Assembly (NCBI GenBank): GCA_009923805.1
Contig: RFSY01000003.1
Coordinates: 1 to 34,062, forward strand
Direction of reading: 5' to 3'
Source of the DNA: Actinomycetota bacterium
GTDB lineage: Bacteria; Actinomycetota; Actinomycetes; Nanopelagicales; Nanopelagicaceae
Length of the DNA stretch: 34,062 bases
In this document: positions 25,990 to 34,062 of the stretch, in pieces
Layout of the letters: each line of letters opens with the position of its first letter
How positions within the stretch are numbered: the stretch's first letter is position 1
Position numbers and translations under genes: made by a program
The notes under the pieces: generated by a model
Database searches by the model: none
What the model saw: the letters and a program-made list of their open reading frames with translations, nothing else
Told to the model about the DNA's origin: nothing

Positions 25990-28446
25990 GTGAAGATTCA
26001 GAGGGTTATTGCGATCTGCGCGCTTTTTACCGTTGCGTTATTTCCAATAAGCGCACATGCAGATTCAGCCATAGTGAAATCGATAACAACTGCCCCCGGA
26101 ATCTCTATCGATACATCTTTATACCTGCCAGCTAAGACTCCCGCCCCAGCAATTTTAATTGCTCACGGTTTTGGGGGCAGTAAAGATTCGGTCGCGAGCG
26201 ATGCTCAATTCTTTACATCAAAAGGGTACGTAGTGTTGACATGGACTGCGCGCGGATTTGGAAAGTCAACGGGTCAGATTGCCATGAATGCAATCGATGC
26301 TGAGGTAAATGATTCACGAGCACTGATTTCCTATCTTGGAAAGAGTCGTTATGTGACTCAGGACAAATCAGGTGACCCACGCGTTGGGATTATGGGAAGT
26401 TCCTATGGCGGCGCCAATGCGCTCATGAGCGCGAGTCAAGATCCCCGAATCGACGCGGTTGTTGCTGACATTACCTGGAGTGATTTACAAAGTGATCTCT
26501 TTCCGCAATCGATTGCAGGTTCAGCCGTTGCCGGACCATTTAAAAAGGTGTGGGCTGGAACGTTCTTCTCAGCCGTATCTCTGCAAAGTGCCTATTTAGG
26601 TGAGTGCGGTTCTTTTACTCAAGCGTGGTGTGATGCATATCGAAATGCAGCGCTCAATGGTCAACCAAGTGCAGAAGAAGAAAAATTGCTTGGTTCAGTA
26701 TCGCCAAAGAACTTTGCGCAGGGAATTACTGCGCCAACTTTGCTCAGCCAAGGACAAGCTGATTCACTCTTTCCTCTATCTGAAAGTTATAAGACTGCAG
26801 CAGTTATTAAGAAAGCACATCCGCAACTTCCCCTTGCGATGATCTGGCACGCCGCTGGCCATGATGGCGGCTTTGATCAGAGCCAATATCTGCGCACTCA
26901 ATACCTGAATTGGTTTGAGAAATATCTTTCTGGCCAGAAAATTAAGTTTCCAGCATTCCAATTTACCCAATCCAATGGAACTATCTCACTCCAAGATTCC
27001 ACCGTTATTCCTAAAGTATTTTCCGGAAAGCAACTACCCATAGAAGCTGACCAACACGAGATTCAAATAGTTACCCCTACAGTTGCTGCTTCCTATCCCA
27101 TCGGTGGAATTCCTAGCGCGATTTCCGCGCTACCAGGTGTTGGTAGCGCAGGTGCACTTGCATCCAAAGTCGTCTCAACTTTTTCTGGATTTAGTCCAGC
27201 TTTCTTGCCGGGTCAAAGTGGATTCCTAGAATCTGCACCGCTAACAGAACCCGTGACCATCGTTGGGCCATCGTCAATCAAAGTGCGCATCACTAGTACT
27301 ACGGGCGAAGCCACTCTCTTTTTCTCACTGGTGACTAAATCACCTAGCGGCACAATTACTCAGCCCAATGGAATAGTCGCACCAGTACATCTGCTCAATA
27401 TTCCACAGTCCGGCTCTGATGTTGTCGTGGATTTACCGTCGACAATTCTGGATGCAGCTGTTGGAGATGTTATTGCTGTCGGAATTTCCAGTACTGATCA
27501 AGGGTATGAGCTACCTAAGCTTTCTCGCTTCTATTCAATCTCTGCGCTCTCTCCTCTGAAATATGCAACAGTAGTTGCATCGGCTTCCACATCGGCAACT
27601 GCCAATATCGCATGGCCATTAGCAGCTGTCATTACCTTGATAGGCGCCGCAATCTATGTGCGCCTTCGTCGACCAAAGATTGCACCGAGCCATGATGAAA
27701 GCACTGCACTCGTTGAAGTTGAGAACCTTGGCAAGGTTTATAAAGATGGATATCGCGCAGTGAAAGATCTTTCCTTCACAGTCGAACGTGGACAAGTTGT
27801 TGGATTACTTGGACCTAATGGTGCTGGTAAGACAACGACACTTCGCATGGTGATGGGTCTAATCTTTCCGACCGAAGGTTCAATCTTTATGGATGGAAAA
27901 CCGGTCTATCCCGGATCTCCTGCGCTGGCAAATTTAGGAAGTTTTGTGGAAGGTCCAGGATTCTTACCTCACCTTTCAGGGCGTGAAAACTTATCTCTCT
28001 ATTGGCGTTCTATCGGCCGTGATGGCGAGCAGTATCTCGATGAAGTTGTTGCAATTACCAAACTTGGAACAGCACTCGATAAAAAAGTGCGTTCCTATAG
28101 TCAAGGTATGCGACAGCGCTTGGCGATTGCCCAAGCGATGTTAGGAATGCCAGATTTGCTGGTACTTGATGAGCCTACAAACGGACTCGATCCGCAACAG
28201 ATTGCCGAGATGCGCCAGGTCCTCAAAGATTATGCAGCAACTGGTCGCACAGTAATCATCTCTTCCCACCTTTTAGCAGAGGTACAACAAACATGTAGCC
28301 ATGTGGTTTTAATGCACCGTGGTCAGTTGATTGCATTTGGTCCGATGAAGAAGATTCTGACTCGCAATCGTAAATCTCGTACATTGGAAGAAATCTTTCT
28401 CGAGCTTATTGGAGATGACCTCGTGATTGGAAAGGAGAAGAAATGA
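25990..28446 (+). CDS. Secreted S15/CocE-NonD-type alpha/beta hydrolase fused via TM helix to an ABC ATPase (start revised to GTG 25990)
   Basis: Signal-like VIAICALFTVALFPISAHA; GIMGSSYGGANALM nucleophile elbow; TM NIAWPLAAVITLIGAAIYVRLRR; ABC domain GLLGPNGAGKTTT, SYSQGMRQRLAIAQAM, LLVLDEPTNGLDPQQ. Confidence 0.85.
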   Translation: MKIQRVIAICALFTVALFPISAHADSAIVKSITTAPGISIDTSLYLPAKTPAPAILIAHGFGGSKDSVASDAQFFTSKGYVVLTWTARGFGKSTGQIAMNAIDAEVNDSRALISYLGKSRYVTQDKSGDPRVGIMGSSYGGANALMSASQDPRIDAVVADITWSDLQSDLFPQSIAGSAVAGPFKKVWAGTFFSAVSLQSAYLGECGSFTQAWCDAYRNAALNGQPSAEEEKLLGSVSPKNFAQGITAPTLLSQGQADSLFPLSESYKTAAVIKKAHPQLPLAMIWHAAGHDGGFDQSQYLRTQYLNWFEKYLSGQKIKFPAFQFTQSNGTISLQDSTVIPKVFSGKQLPIEADQHEIQIVTPTVAASYPIGGIPSAISALPGVGSAGALASKVVSTFSGFSPAFLPGQSGFLESAPLTEPVTIVGPSSIKVRITSTTGEATLFFSLVTKSPSGTITQPNGIVAPVHLLNIPQSGSDVVVDLPSTILDAAVGDVIAVGISSTDQGYELPKLSRFYSISALSPLKYATVVASASTSATANIAWPLAAVITLIGAAIYVRLRRPKIAPSHDESTALVEVENLGKVYKDGYRAVKDLSFTVERGQVVGLLGPNGAGKTTTLRMVMGLIFPTEGSIFMDGKPVYPGSPALANLGSFVEGPGFLPHLSGRENLSLYWRSIGRDGEQYLDEVVAITKLGTALDKKVRSYSQGMRQRLAIAQAMLGMPDLLVLDEPTNGLDPQQIAEMRQVLKDYAATGRTVIISSHLLAEVQQTCSHVVLMHRGQLIAFGPMKKILTRNRKSRTLEEIFLELIGDDLVIGKEKK

Positions 28447-29291
28447 GTTACACAGCTTCCAAGACTCTTCCATACACCGTTGAGCTCTATCGCCAACTCA
28501 AACGCAAGCGCACAGCATTTGCCTATGCCTTCGTACTCTCTCTGCCTATCCTTGTCGCAATCGCTGTGAAGTTTGGACCGTCAGGAAATAGTGGGGGACC
28601 AACACGTTTGGGTTCAGGATCAACAGATTTGATTGGTCTGGCAACTATTGGAGCTGCAAACTTCACCACCACAATGTTGTATTTTGCTACACCATTTTTA
28701 CTCGTTGTCGTTATAGCACTTTTCAATGGTGACACTGTTGCAAGTGAAGCATCATGGTCGACACTTCGTTATCTCCTTGCTTCTCCTGTGCCGCGAACTC
28801 GCCTCTTGATTCAGAAGATGAAAGTCAGTCTGACATTGTCAGTATTCGCAGTACTGCTGATGCCGATCTCTGCTTGGATTGTCGGAACGATTGCATTTGG
28901 TACACAGCCTCTGCAGACTCCACTTGGTGCAACATTTAATAACTCGGTTGCCCTTTCGCGAATTGCCATCATGACTGGATACTTGGCGATTTCATTACTC
29001 TTTGTTGCAGGCCTTGCCTTTTACCTTAGTGTTCGCACCGATGCTCCATTGGGCGCAGTAGGTGTAGCAGTCGGAATTTCAATCTTGCTCAATATCCTTG
29101 ATGCGATTACAGCTCTGGGAAAGATTCGAGATTGGCTGCCTGTTCACTACGCATTCTCATGGTTTGATGCACTAGCCACCACCATTGATTGGTCGGTCAT
29201 GATTCGCGGAGCCAGCTATTGCGCGATTTCCGGCACCATCCTATACGCCCTGGCCATTAATCGCTTCGCCCACAAGGACATCACCTCCTAA
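28443..29291 (+). CDS. ABC-2 type transporter permease
   Basis: Multiple hydrophobic helices, GDTVASEASWSTLRYLLASPVPRTRLLIQKM; starts inside the stop of the ATPase gene. Confidence 0.85.
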   Translation: MSYTASKTLPYTVELYRQLKRKRTAFAYAFVLSLPILVAIAVKFGPSGNSGGPTRLGSGSTDLIGLATIGAANFTTTMLYFATPFLLVVVIALFNGDTVASEASWSTLRYLLASPVPRTRLLIQKMKVSLTLSVFAVLLMPISAWIVGTIAFGTQPLQTPLGATFNNSVALSRIAIMTGYLAISLLFVAGLAFYLSVRTDAPLGAVGVAVGISILLNILDAITALGKIRDWLPVHYAFSWFDALATTIDWSVMIRGASYCAISGTILYALAINRFAHKDITS

Positions 29292-29413
29292 CCCCCATTT
29301 TCAACTATCCCCTCCACCGACTTCCTTATATCCTTACGGTGTTCTCACAAGGAGATTTCCCTCGATTGTATGAAAGTTGGCAGTTCGATGAATGAATTAG
29401 ATCTTTTAAAATT

Positions 29414-29776
29414 ATGGAATCAAAAGCGTACGCAGATAATCCAGGCCCAAGTTGGGCCCAAGTTGCTCCAGCACTTGTGCTCATCGGTGTGATGGTTCTT
29501 GCAGCATTGGGTATTTTTACTACCGCCAATAGCGCAGCTAAGTTCCTCACCCTTGGTGTTGCAGCTGTTACTGGAATTCTTGCGATGATTACTCAATATG
29601 CAGCAATCCGTGAAGCAGAAGCACTCGTAGCTGATCTTAAGAAACTCAAGAGCTCATCAGCACTCGCTGGAAAAATTGCAGATTCACGTGGATTACTTTC
29701 ACTGACCGCTATTGGAATAGTTGGCATGGGAATCGCAATCTTCGCACTCGTCACCTGGGCAGTACTCGGGAAGTAA
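29414..29776 (+). CDS. Hypothetical membrane protein (three hydrophobic segments)
   Basis: 120 aa, VAPALVLIGVMVLAALGIFTTA, FLTLGVAAVTGILAMITQYAAI, LSLTAIGIVGMGIAIFALVTWAVLG. Confidence 0.65.
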   Translation: MESKAYADNPGPSWAQVAPALVLIGVMVLAALGIFTTANSAAKFLTLGVAAVTGILAMITQYAAIREAEALVADLKKLKSSSALAGKIADSRGLLSLTAIGIVGMGIAIFALVTWAVLGK

Positions 29777-29901
29777 TGAAAATTGCAGTTGCAATAATCG
29801 CCATCTACGCCATTGCGGCTCTTTTCCTGGTCATCTCTTACGAGAGACCAGGTAAAGCTCGCCGCAAACTTACCGGCCGCGGTGGCGATTTCGAGAGTTA
29901 G
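29776..29901 (+). CDS. 41-aa single-TM small protein (not in ORF track)
   Basis: MKIAVAIIAIYAIAALFLVISYERPGKARRKLTGRGGDFES*, start overlaps the previous stop (TAATG). Confidence 0.5.
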   Translation: MKIAVAIIAIYAIAALFLVISYERPGKARRKLTGRGGDFES

Positions 29902-29915
29902 TAGCTAGACGCTAG

Positions 29916-30179
29916 TCAATGCCGATCCCAAACCCGCTGCAAGGGCAATAGATTGTGGCGGATATATGGAGATAAGACTGATGCTCCACGAGAATTAATC
30001 GGTAGTACTTCAGAGCGGTTCTTGGCATAGCCTGAAATATCGAGCGCATGAAGTGCTTCATCAGCTGCGCTCTGCCCGCCCTTAATCGAACTTCGCCCAC
30101 CACCTGAGTGCAGCCCTACAAATTCATTTTCGAGAATGATTTCCGCATCCAAAGAAAGATTCATCTCTCGCATCTGCAC
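29916..30179 (-). pseudogene. Truncated photolyase/cryptochrome FAD-binding-domain fragment
   Basis: GGGRSSIKGGQSAADEALHALDISGYAKNRSEVLPINSRGASVLSPYIRHNLLPLQRVWDRH* resembles the start of the photolyase FAD-binding domain (GY.K.R......GAS.LSPY.R.G.L....VW), then stops. Confidence 0.6.
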
Positions 30180-30237
30180 AGATTAACGAGGTCAGCCATT
30201 CTCTGCATTCTCAAGTTGATGTGATTACACTCGAACG

Positions 30238-31071
30238 GTGCCAGAATTACCCGAAGTTGAGACTGTTCGCCGCGGCCTGGACACATTGATTTCGGGCTAT
30301 CGCATTACCGAAGCACTGCAACTTCATCCACGAGCACTTAAATCTGAATCTATAGCCCCACTTGCCGATCTTGCTGGCGCCAAGATTACTGGGACATCAC
30401 GACGTGGGAAATTTATGTGGCTCAATCTCAATCGCCCATATGTTTTAGTGGCACACCTTGGAATGAGTGGACAATTTTTGATACATCAGAAGAACCGTCC
30501 CGCAGCTACACATATTCGGGCGCAATTCACACTTGCTAAACGACTTCGTACCCAAGAACTCGTTTTCAATGATCAACGAACCTTTGGTTGGCTCTCTATT
30601 GAGCAGACCCAGAACAATATTCCAGCATCTGCCCAACACATTGCACTCGATCCATTTGATCCGCTCTTCGATAAAGAAGCAACAATCACTAAATACCGAA
30701 AGCGTAATATCAGGATTAAGACCGCAATACTCAATCAGGAGATTATGTCCGGAGTTGGCAATATTTATGCGGATGAAACCTTGTGGCGAGCACGAGTGCA
30801 TCCAGAAATGAGCACCGCAGATTTAACCCAGAAAAAGCTCACCATCATCATTGATAGTGCCACCGAAGTAATGCAAGAAGCCATCGATAAAGGTGGGACC
30901 TCCTTCGATGATCTCTACATAAACGTTAATGGTGAGAGTGGATTCTTTGAGCAATCTCTGGCCGTATACGGCCGGGAAGATCAGCCCTGCCCACGATGTG
31001 GCACACCTATCAAACGAATTGTCTTCGGTGCGCGCTCTTCTCATTTCTGCCCTCGTTGTCAGCGCAGATAA
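30238..31071 (+). CDS. mutM: Formamidopyrimidine-DNA glycosylase
   Basis: GTG start; PELPEVETVRRGL, HLGMSGQF, SGVGNIYADETLWRARVHPE, C-terminal zinc finger CPRCGTPIKRIVFGARSSHFCPRCQ. Confidence 0.96.
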   Translation: MPELPEVETVRRGLDTLISGYRITEALQLHPRALKSESIAPLADLAGAKITGTSRRGKFMWLNLNRPYVLVAHLGMSGQFLIHQKNRPAATHIRAQFTLAKRLRTQELVFNDQRTFGWLSIEQTQNNIPASAQHIALDPFDPLFDKEATITKYRKRNIRIKTAILNQEIMSGVGNIYADETLWRARVHPEMSTADLTQKKLTIIIDSATEVMQEAIDKGGTSFDDLYINVNGESGFFEQSLAVYGREDQPCPRCGTPIKRIVFGARSSHFCPRCQRR

Positions 31072-31183
31072 GTACTAGCAAGTCGCAATTACTCCAAAGC
31101 TGTAACCTCATCTCATGAAATCATTGGCGATCACACCCATTACAGCAGCTCTCCTCGAGCGCGCAGCCCACTAATCTGAGTCC

Positions 31184-31324
31184 ATGAAGGCAAAGATCAA
31201 GAACGGTTTTGCCCCTAAAACCTGCCTGCGCTGCAACCGCGAGTTCGAATGGCGCAAGAAGTGGGCCCGCGATTGGGAGAATGTGAAATATTGCTCAGAG
31301 AAGTGCAAAGCTCAAAAGAGCTAA
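31184..31324 (+). CDS. DUF2256 family small zinc-ribbon-like protein (not in ORF track)
   Basis: [46 protein letters not shown]: CxxC...WRKKWxxxWxxVxYCSxxC. Confidence 0.85.
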   Translation: MKAKIKNGFAPKTCLRCNREFEWRKKWARDWENVKYCSEKCKAQKS

Positions 31325-31333
31325 GCTTTTTTT
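31309..31333 (+). terminator. Possible intrinsic terminator overlapping the DUF2256 stop codon
   Basis: AGCTC-AAAA-GAGCT hairpin, then AAGC and a run of seven T. Confidence 0.4.
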
Positions 31334-31399
31334 GAGAGCGTTCTTCCTGCTCGACTCAGATAAGATACGGCCTACATTACTGAAGAAAAGAGATATGTC

Positions 31400-31549
31400 A
31401 TGGGCGCTTGTGCATGCGGTTACACCAGAGATGAAGAGAAGAACTGCGACGGAACACATAAGGTTGTTAAGGCTGTAAAGGCTGAACTCGCTGAGAAGCT
31501 GGAAGCCAATAGCTTTCCTCACGCAGCTGAGTTTGTGAAGAACAACTAA
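31400..31549 (+). CDS. CDGSH-like iron-sulfur mini-protein, 49 aa (not in ORF track)
   Basis: MGACACGYTRDEEKNCDGTHKVVKAVKAELAEKLEANSFPHAAEFVKNN*: CxC...CDGTH arrangement, one residue longer than the canonical spacing. Confidence 0.6.
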   Translation: MGACACGYTRDEEKNCDGTHKVVKAVKAELAEKLEANSFPHAAEFVKNN

Positions 31550-31568
31550 CCACCCGTAGATTGCGCCA

Positions 31569-32591
31569 ATGAAAATTAAGAGCGCGATTGCTGGAAGTTT
31601 ACCCAAGCCTCACTGGCTAGCTGAGTCAGCTCAATTATGGGCGCCTTGGAAGTTAGAGGGTCAAGAACTTCGCGAAGCGAAAAATGATGCCATGACGATT
31701 GCTGTGGCTAATCAATTGCGCGCAGGCATCGATGTCATTGGCGATGGAGAACAGAGTCGCCAACACTTTGTGACTACATTTATTGAAAATCAAGAGGGCA
31801 TTGATTTTAAAAATAAGAAAACTATGCGCATCAGAGATCGTTATGACGCTCTTGTGCCTGTCGTAGTTGATCAAATTCAGCGCACGCACTCAGTCTTTGT
31901 TGAGGATGCCAAATTTTTGCGCACACTCACCGATAAGACCCTTAAATTCACCCTGCCCGGACCCATGACGATTATCGATACTCTCTTTGATGATCATTAC
32001 GGAAGCCGCGAAGAATTGGCATGGGCATTTGCTGAGATTCTCAATGAAGAGGCGAAAGAGTTAGTTGCCGCCGGAATCGATGTCATTCAATTCGATGAAC
32101 CTGCGTTCAACGTCTTCTTTGATGATGTGCGCAATTGGGGTGTGGCAACCCTAGAACGTGCTGCAAGTGGATTAGCAAGTAAAACTGCAGTGCATATTTG
32201 TTACGGCTATGGAATAGAAGCCAATATCAAATGGAAGAACACGTTGGGTGATGAATGGCGTCAATATGAAAACATTTTCCCGATGCTGGCACAAAGCTCG
32301 ATTGATCAAATCAGCCTCGAGTGCCAAAACTCTCGAGTACCCATGGAGTTAGTTGAAATCTTGCGCGGAAAGCAGATTATGGTCGGTGCCATCGATGTTG
32401 CCACCAACACTGTAGAAAGTGCCGAGGATGTAGCAAAAGTCTTGCGCGAAGCTCTGCAGTATGTTGATGCCGAGAATTTACTTGCGTGCACAAATTGCGG
32501 AATGGTTCCACTTTCACGGGATGTGGCCAATGGAAAACTGCAAGCGTTAGCTGCAGGTACTGCGCTAGTGAATAAAGAGTTGGGCTTGTAA
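31569..32591 (+). CDS. Core methionine synthase (MetE C-terminal-type, MesD-like)
   Basis: AGSLPKPHWLAESAQLWAPWKLEGQELREAKNDA, DGEQSRQHFVTTFIE, FTLPGPMTIIDTLFDDHYGSRE, VIQFDEPAFNVFFDDVRNWGVATLERA, HICYGYG, LLACTNCGMVPL (Zn ligands). Lacks the MetE N-terminal half. Confidence 0.85.
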   Translation: MKIKSAIAGSLPKPHWLAESAQLWAPWKLEGQELREAKNDAMTIAVANQLRAGIDVIGDGEQSRQHFVTTFIENQEGIDFKNKKTMRIRDRYDALVPVVVDQIQRTHSVFVEDAKFLRTLTDKTLKFTLPGPMTIIDTLFDDHYGSREELAWAFAEILNEEAKELVAAGIDVIQFDEPAFNVFFDDVRNWGVATLERAASGLASKTAVHICYGYGIEANIKWKNTLGDEWRQYENIFPMLAQSSIDQISLECQNSRVPMELVEILRGKQIMVGAIDVATNTVESAEDVAKVLREALQYVDAENLLACTNCGMVPLSRDVANGKLQALAAGTALVNKELGL

Positions 32592-32598
32592 ATCTGCC

Positions 32599-33546
32599 TT
32601 ACTGATTAAAGGCCTTGATCTGATCCAATAATTTCGCCACATAAAGTGATTGCTCGATGCTTGGGAGCCAGGCTGGCTCACCCATGATGTGACGAGAGAA
32701 CTCTTCAATCATGAGGCGATAAGGATCAACAGCTGCAAACTTTTCAATCTCCTCACCGATCCGTAATGCACTTGGCGCATTCCACGATGTAAAGGCATCA
32801 TTTCCTAAGCACTCAATGGTGGCTAATTCACCAGAAATCACCAGCTCTTGCATCTCAGCCATTTCAAATGATGACACCGCACTGATACCGACGCCATTAC
32901 TGAAGGTAGCGCGTACGGAAGTGGTCAGATCAATACCGGTCGGGCCAATATTTCGTGTCAGTGATTGGATAGTTAATTCGGGCTCACCGTGGTTGAGAGC
33001 TCGCCAGAGATGGGCTTGATACACACCCACATCGAGCAGACTGCCTCCGCCCATCTGCGTTGAGACTCTGTAATTATTTTCAATCTGTGCTGGAAAAGTA
33101 AATGATGATTGCACGTTTGTAATCGCCCCGAGATCACCACCGTTGACTAGATCAACGATGCGCGCATAGCGTGGATGCCATCTACTCCAGAGCGCCTCAA
33201 CGAGAATCCGTTTATTCTGCGCTGCTGCATCAGCCATCATCTGGGCCTGCGCATAATTAAGGGCCAGCGGCTTTTCGCATAAGACGTGCTTGCCCGCATT
33301 CAAAGCGGCAATAGTCCATTGGAAATGTTGATGATTGGCAAGATTGATATAGACCGCATCAATCTGCGGATCTGCCAGTAACTCTTCGTAACTCTCATAT
33401 ACTTTTTTGGGCTCTAGTGCCTGCGCCCGATCTCGATCAAGACTTGCTACACCTACAAGAGTTGCGTTACTGGCACTGTGAACTGCTGGTCCTACAGCTT
33501 GGCTCGCCACAAAGCCGGCGCCGATAAAGCCCCACCTTATATTCAT
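32599..33546 (-). CDS. Gfo/Idh/MocA family oxidoreductase
   Basis: WGFIGAGFVASQAVGPAV, DAVYINLANHQHFQWTIAALNAGKHVLCEKPLALN, GGGSLLDVGVYQAHLWRAL. Confidence 0.92.
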   Translation of the reverse strand: MNIRWGFIGAGFVASQAVGPAVHSASNATLVGVASLDRDRAQALEPKKVYESYEELLADPQIDAVYINLANHQHFQWTIAALNAGKHVLCEKPLALNYAQAQMMADAAAQNKRILVEALWSRWHPRYARIVDLVNGGDLGAITNVQSSFTFPAQIENNYRVSTQMGGGSLLDVGVYQAHLWRALNHGEPELTIQSLTRNIGPTGIDLTTSVRATFSNGVGISAVSSFEMAEMQELVISGELATIECLGNDAFTSWNAPSALRIGEEIEKFAAVDPYRLMIEEFSRHIMGEPAWLPSIEQSLYVAKLLDQIKAFNQ

Positions 33547-34062
33547 GCCCTTAATAATATGGGCGAAACAGCTCTTCCATTTGCTAGCGCTGACTCTTCA
33601 GCTGCCTGCATAATTGCAACAACATCGCGTGATTGCGCAGCCACAACTGACATCGGAGTGCCATCGTTGAGGTAGGCAACTAACGATGAGTAGAAGGAAT
33701 ACGGCACGTGGCTCACATGCTTAATGACTTCGCTACTTCCATCGCCCCGGTGCAACGTGATAATTGCCGGTAAATCAGCGACGGCGCCACCGCCTGATTC
33801 ATCCCACGTACCAATGAGTGCACCCTTGGTTCCCAGAATATAAAATTTTGGCTTACGGGCGGCAGCTAAATCTGAGTTAATAAAAACTGCCTGCACACCA
33901 TCGTTAAAGTTAATAGTGACCTGCGCATGATCTGCATTAGTGACGTGATCCCACATACGCTTTTGATTGAGTCCGCTGACAAAGTCAACGCTAGCTGGCA
34001 CAAGTGACATGATCTGATCAATAAAGTGACTGCCCAGTCAAAGATTGCACCGCCTGATATTG
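33543..34062 (-). CDS. Gfo/Idh/MocA-type oxidoreductase, C-terminal part; runs off the window, with an apparent 1-nt frameshift near 34033-34035
   Basis: HFIDQIMSLVPASVDFVSGLNQKRMWDHVTNADHAQVTINFNDGVQAVFINSDLAA continues upstream in another frame as ISGGAIFDW, giving the family motif GGAIFDWGSHFIDQ. Confidence 0.7.

Noticed and set aside
29444-29465. Perfect 11-nt tandem repeat GGCCCAAGTTG x2
   Set aside because: Lies within the coding start of the 120-aa membrane protein; two units only, no evidence for a wider repeat family.
31295-31606. 103-aa minus-strand ORF
   Set aside because: Overlaps the DUF2256 tail, the CDGSH-like ORF and the MesD-like start, which have recognisable motifs; no family similarity of its own.
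1-34062. CRISPR arrays, transposases, integrases, phage genes, classical defence systems
   Set aside because: Looked for regularly spaced repeats, transposase/integrase motifs and nuclease-helicase cassettes; none seen.

Overview
This is a dense bacterial chromosomal segment, actinobacterial in character. By inference from gene content, compact spacing and moderate GC it may come from a streamlined aquatic actinobacterium. It opens with the C-terminal part of gltX, followed by tRNA-Gln(CTG) and tRNA-Glu(CTC). Next is an operon of a medium-chain dehydrogenase, a GlcD/Dld-type FAD oxidase and a three-polypeptide UxaA/SuyAB-type lyase (1273-5987). Between about 8.3 and 22 kb lies a large accessory catabolic island: a leaderless solute-binding-like protein, three SDRs, a FadR/GntR regulator, a ribose/fructose-type sugar ABC transporter, an enolase-superfamily dehydratase, an SMP-30 lactonase, a CaiB/BaiF CoA-transferase, an enoyl-CoA hydratase and a GH13-like glycosidase. 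The remainder holds secreted esterases, an FeS-BCP/PhrB-type photolyase, a PHM-like copper monooxygenase, a secreted-hydrolase/ABC-ATPase fusion with its permease, mutM, several tiny ORFs absent from the supplied track (DUF2256, CDGSH-like, a 41-aa membrane peptide), a MesD-like core methionine synthase and Gfo/Idh oxidoreductases. The most notable observations are: (i) two adjacent UxaA-family paralogs that have lost complementary conserved motifs; (ii) the catabolic island mixing sugar-acid and CoA chemistry, with a FadR-like operator that implies a corrected regulator start; (iii) a strong hairpin between the binding-protein gene and the dehydratase gene; (iv) the hydrolase-TM-ABC ATPase fusion; (v) a truncated photolyase remnant; and (vi) a 1-nt frameshift in the last gene. 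All homology calls come from motif recognition by eye; no database search was run.
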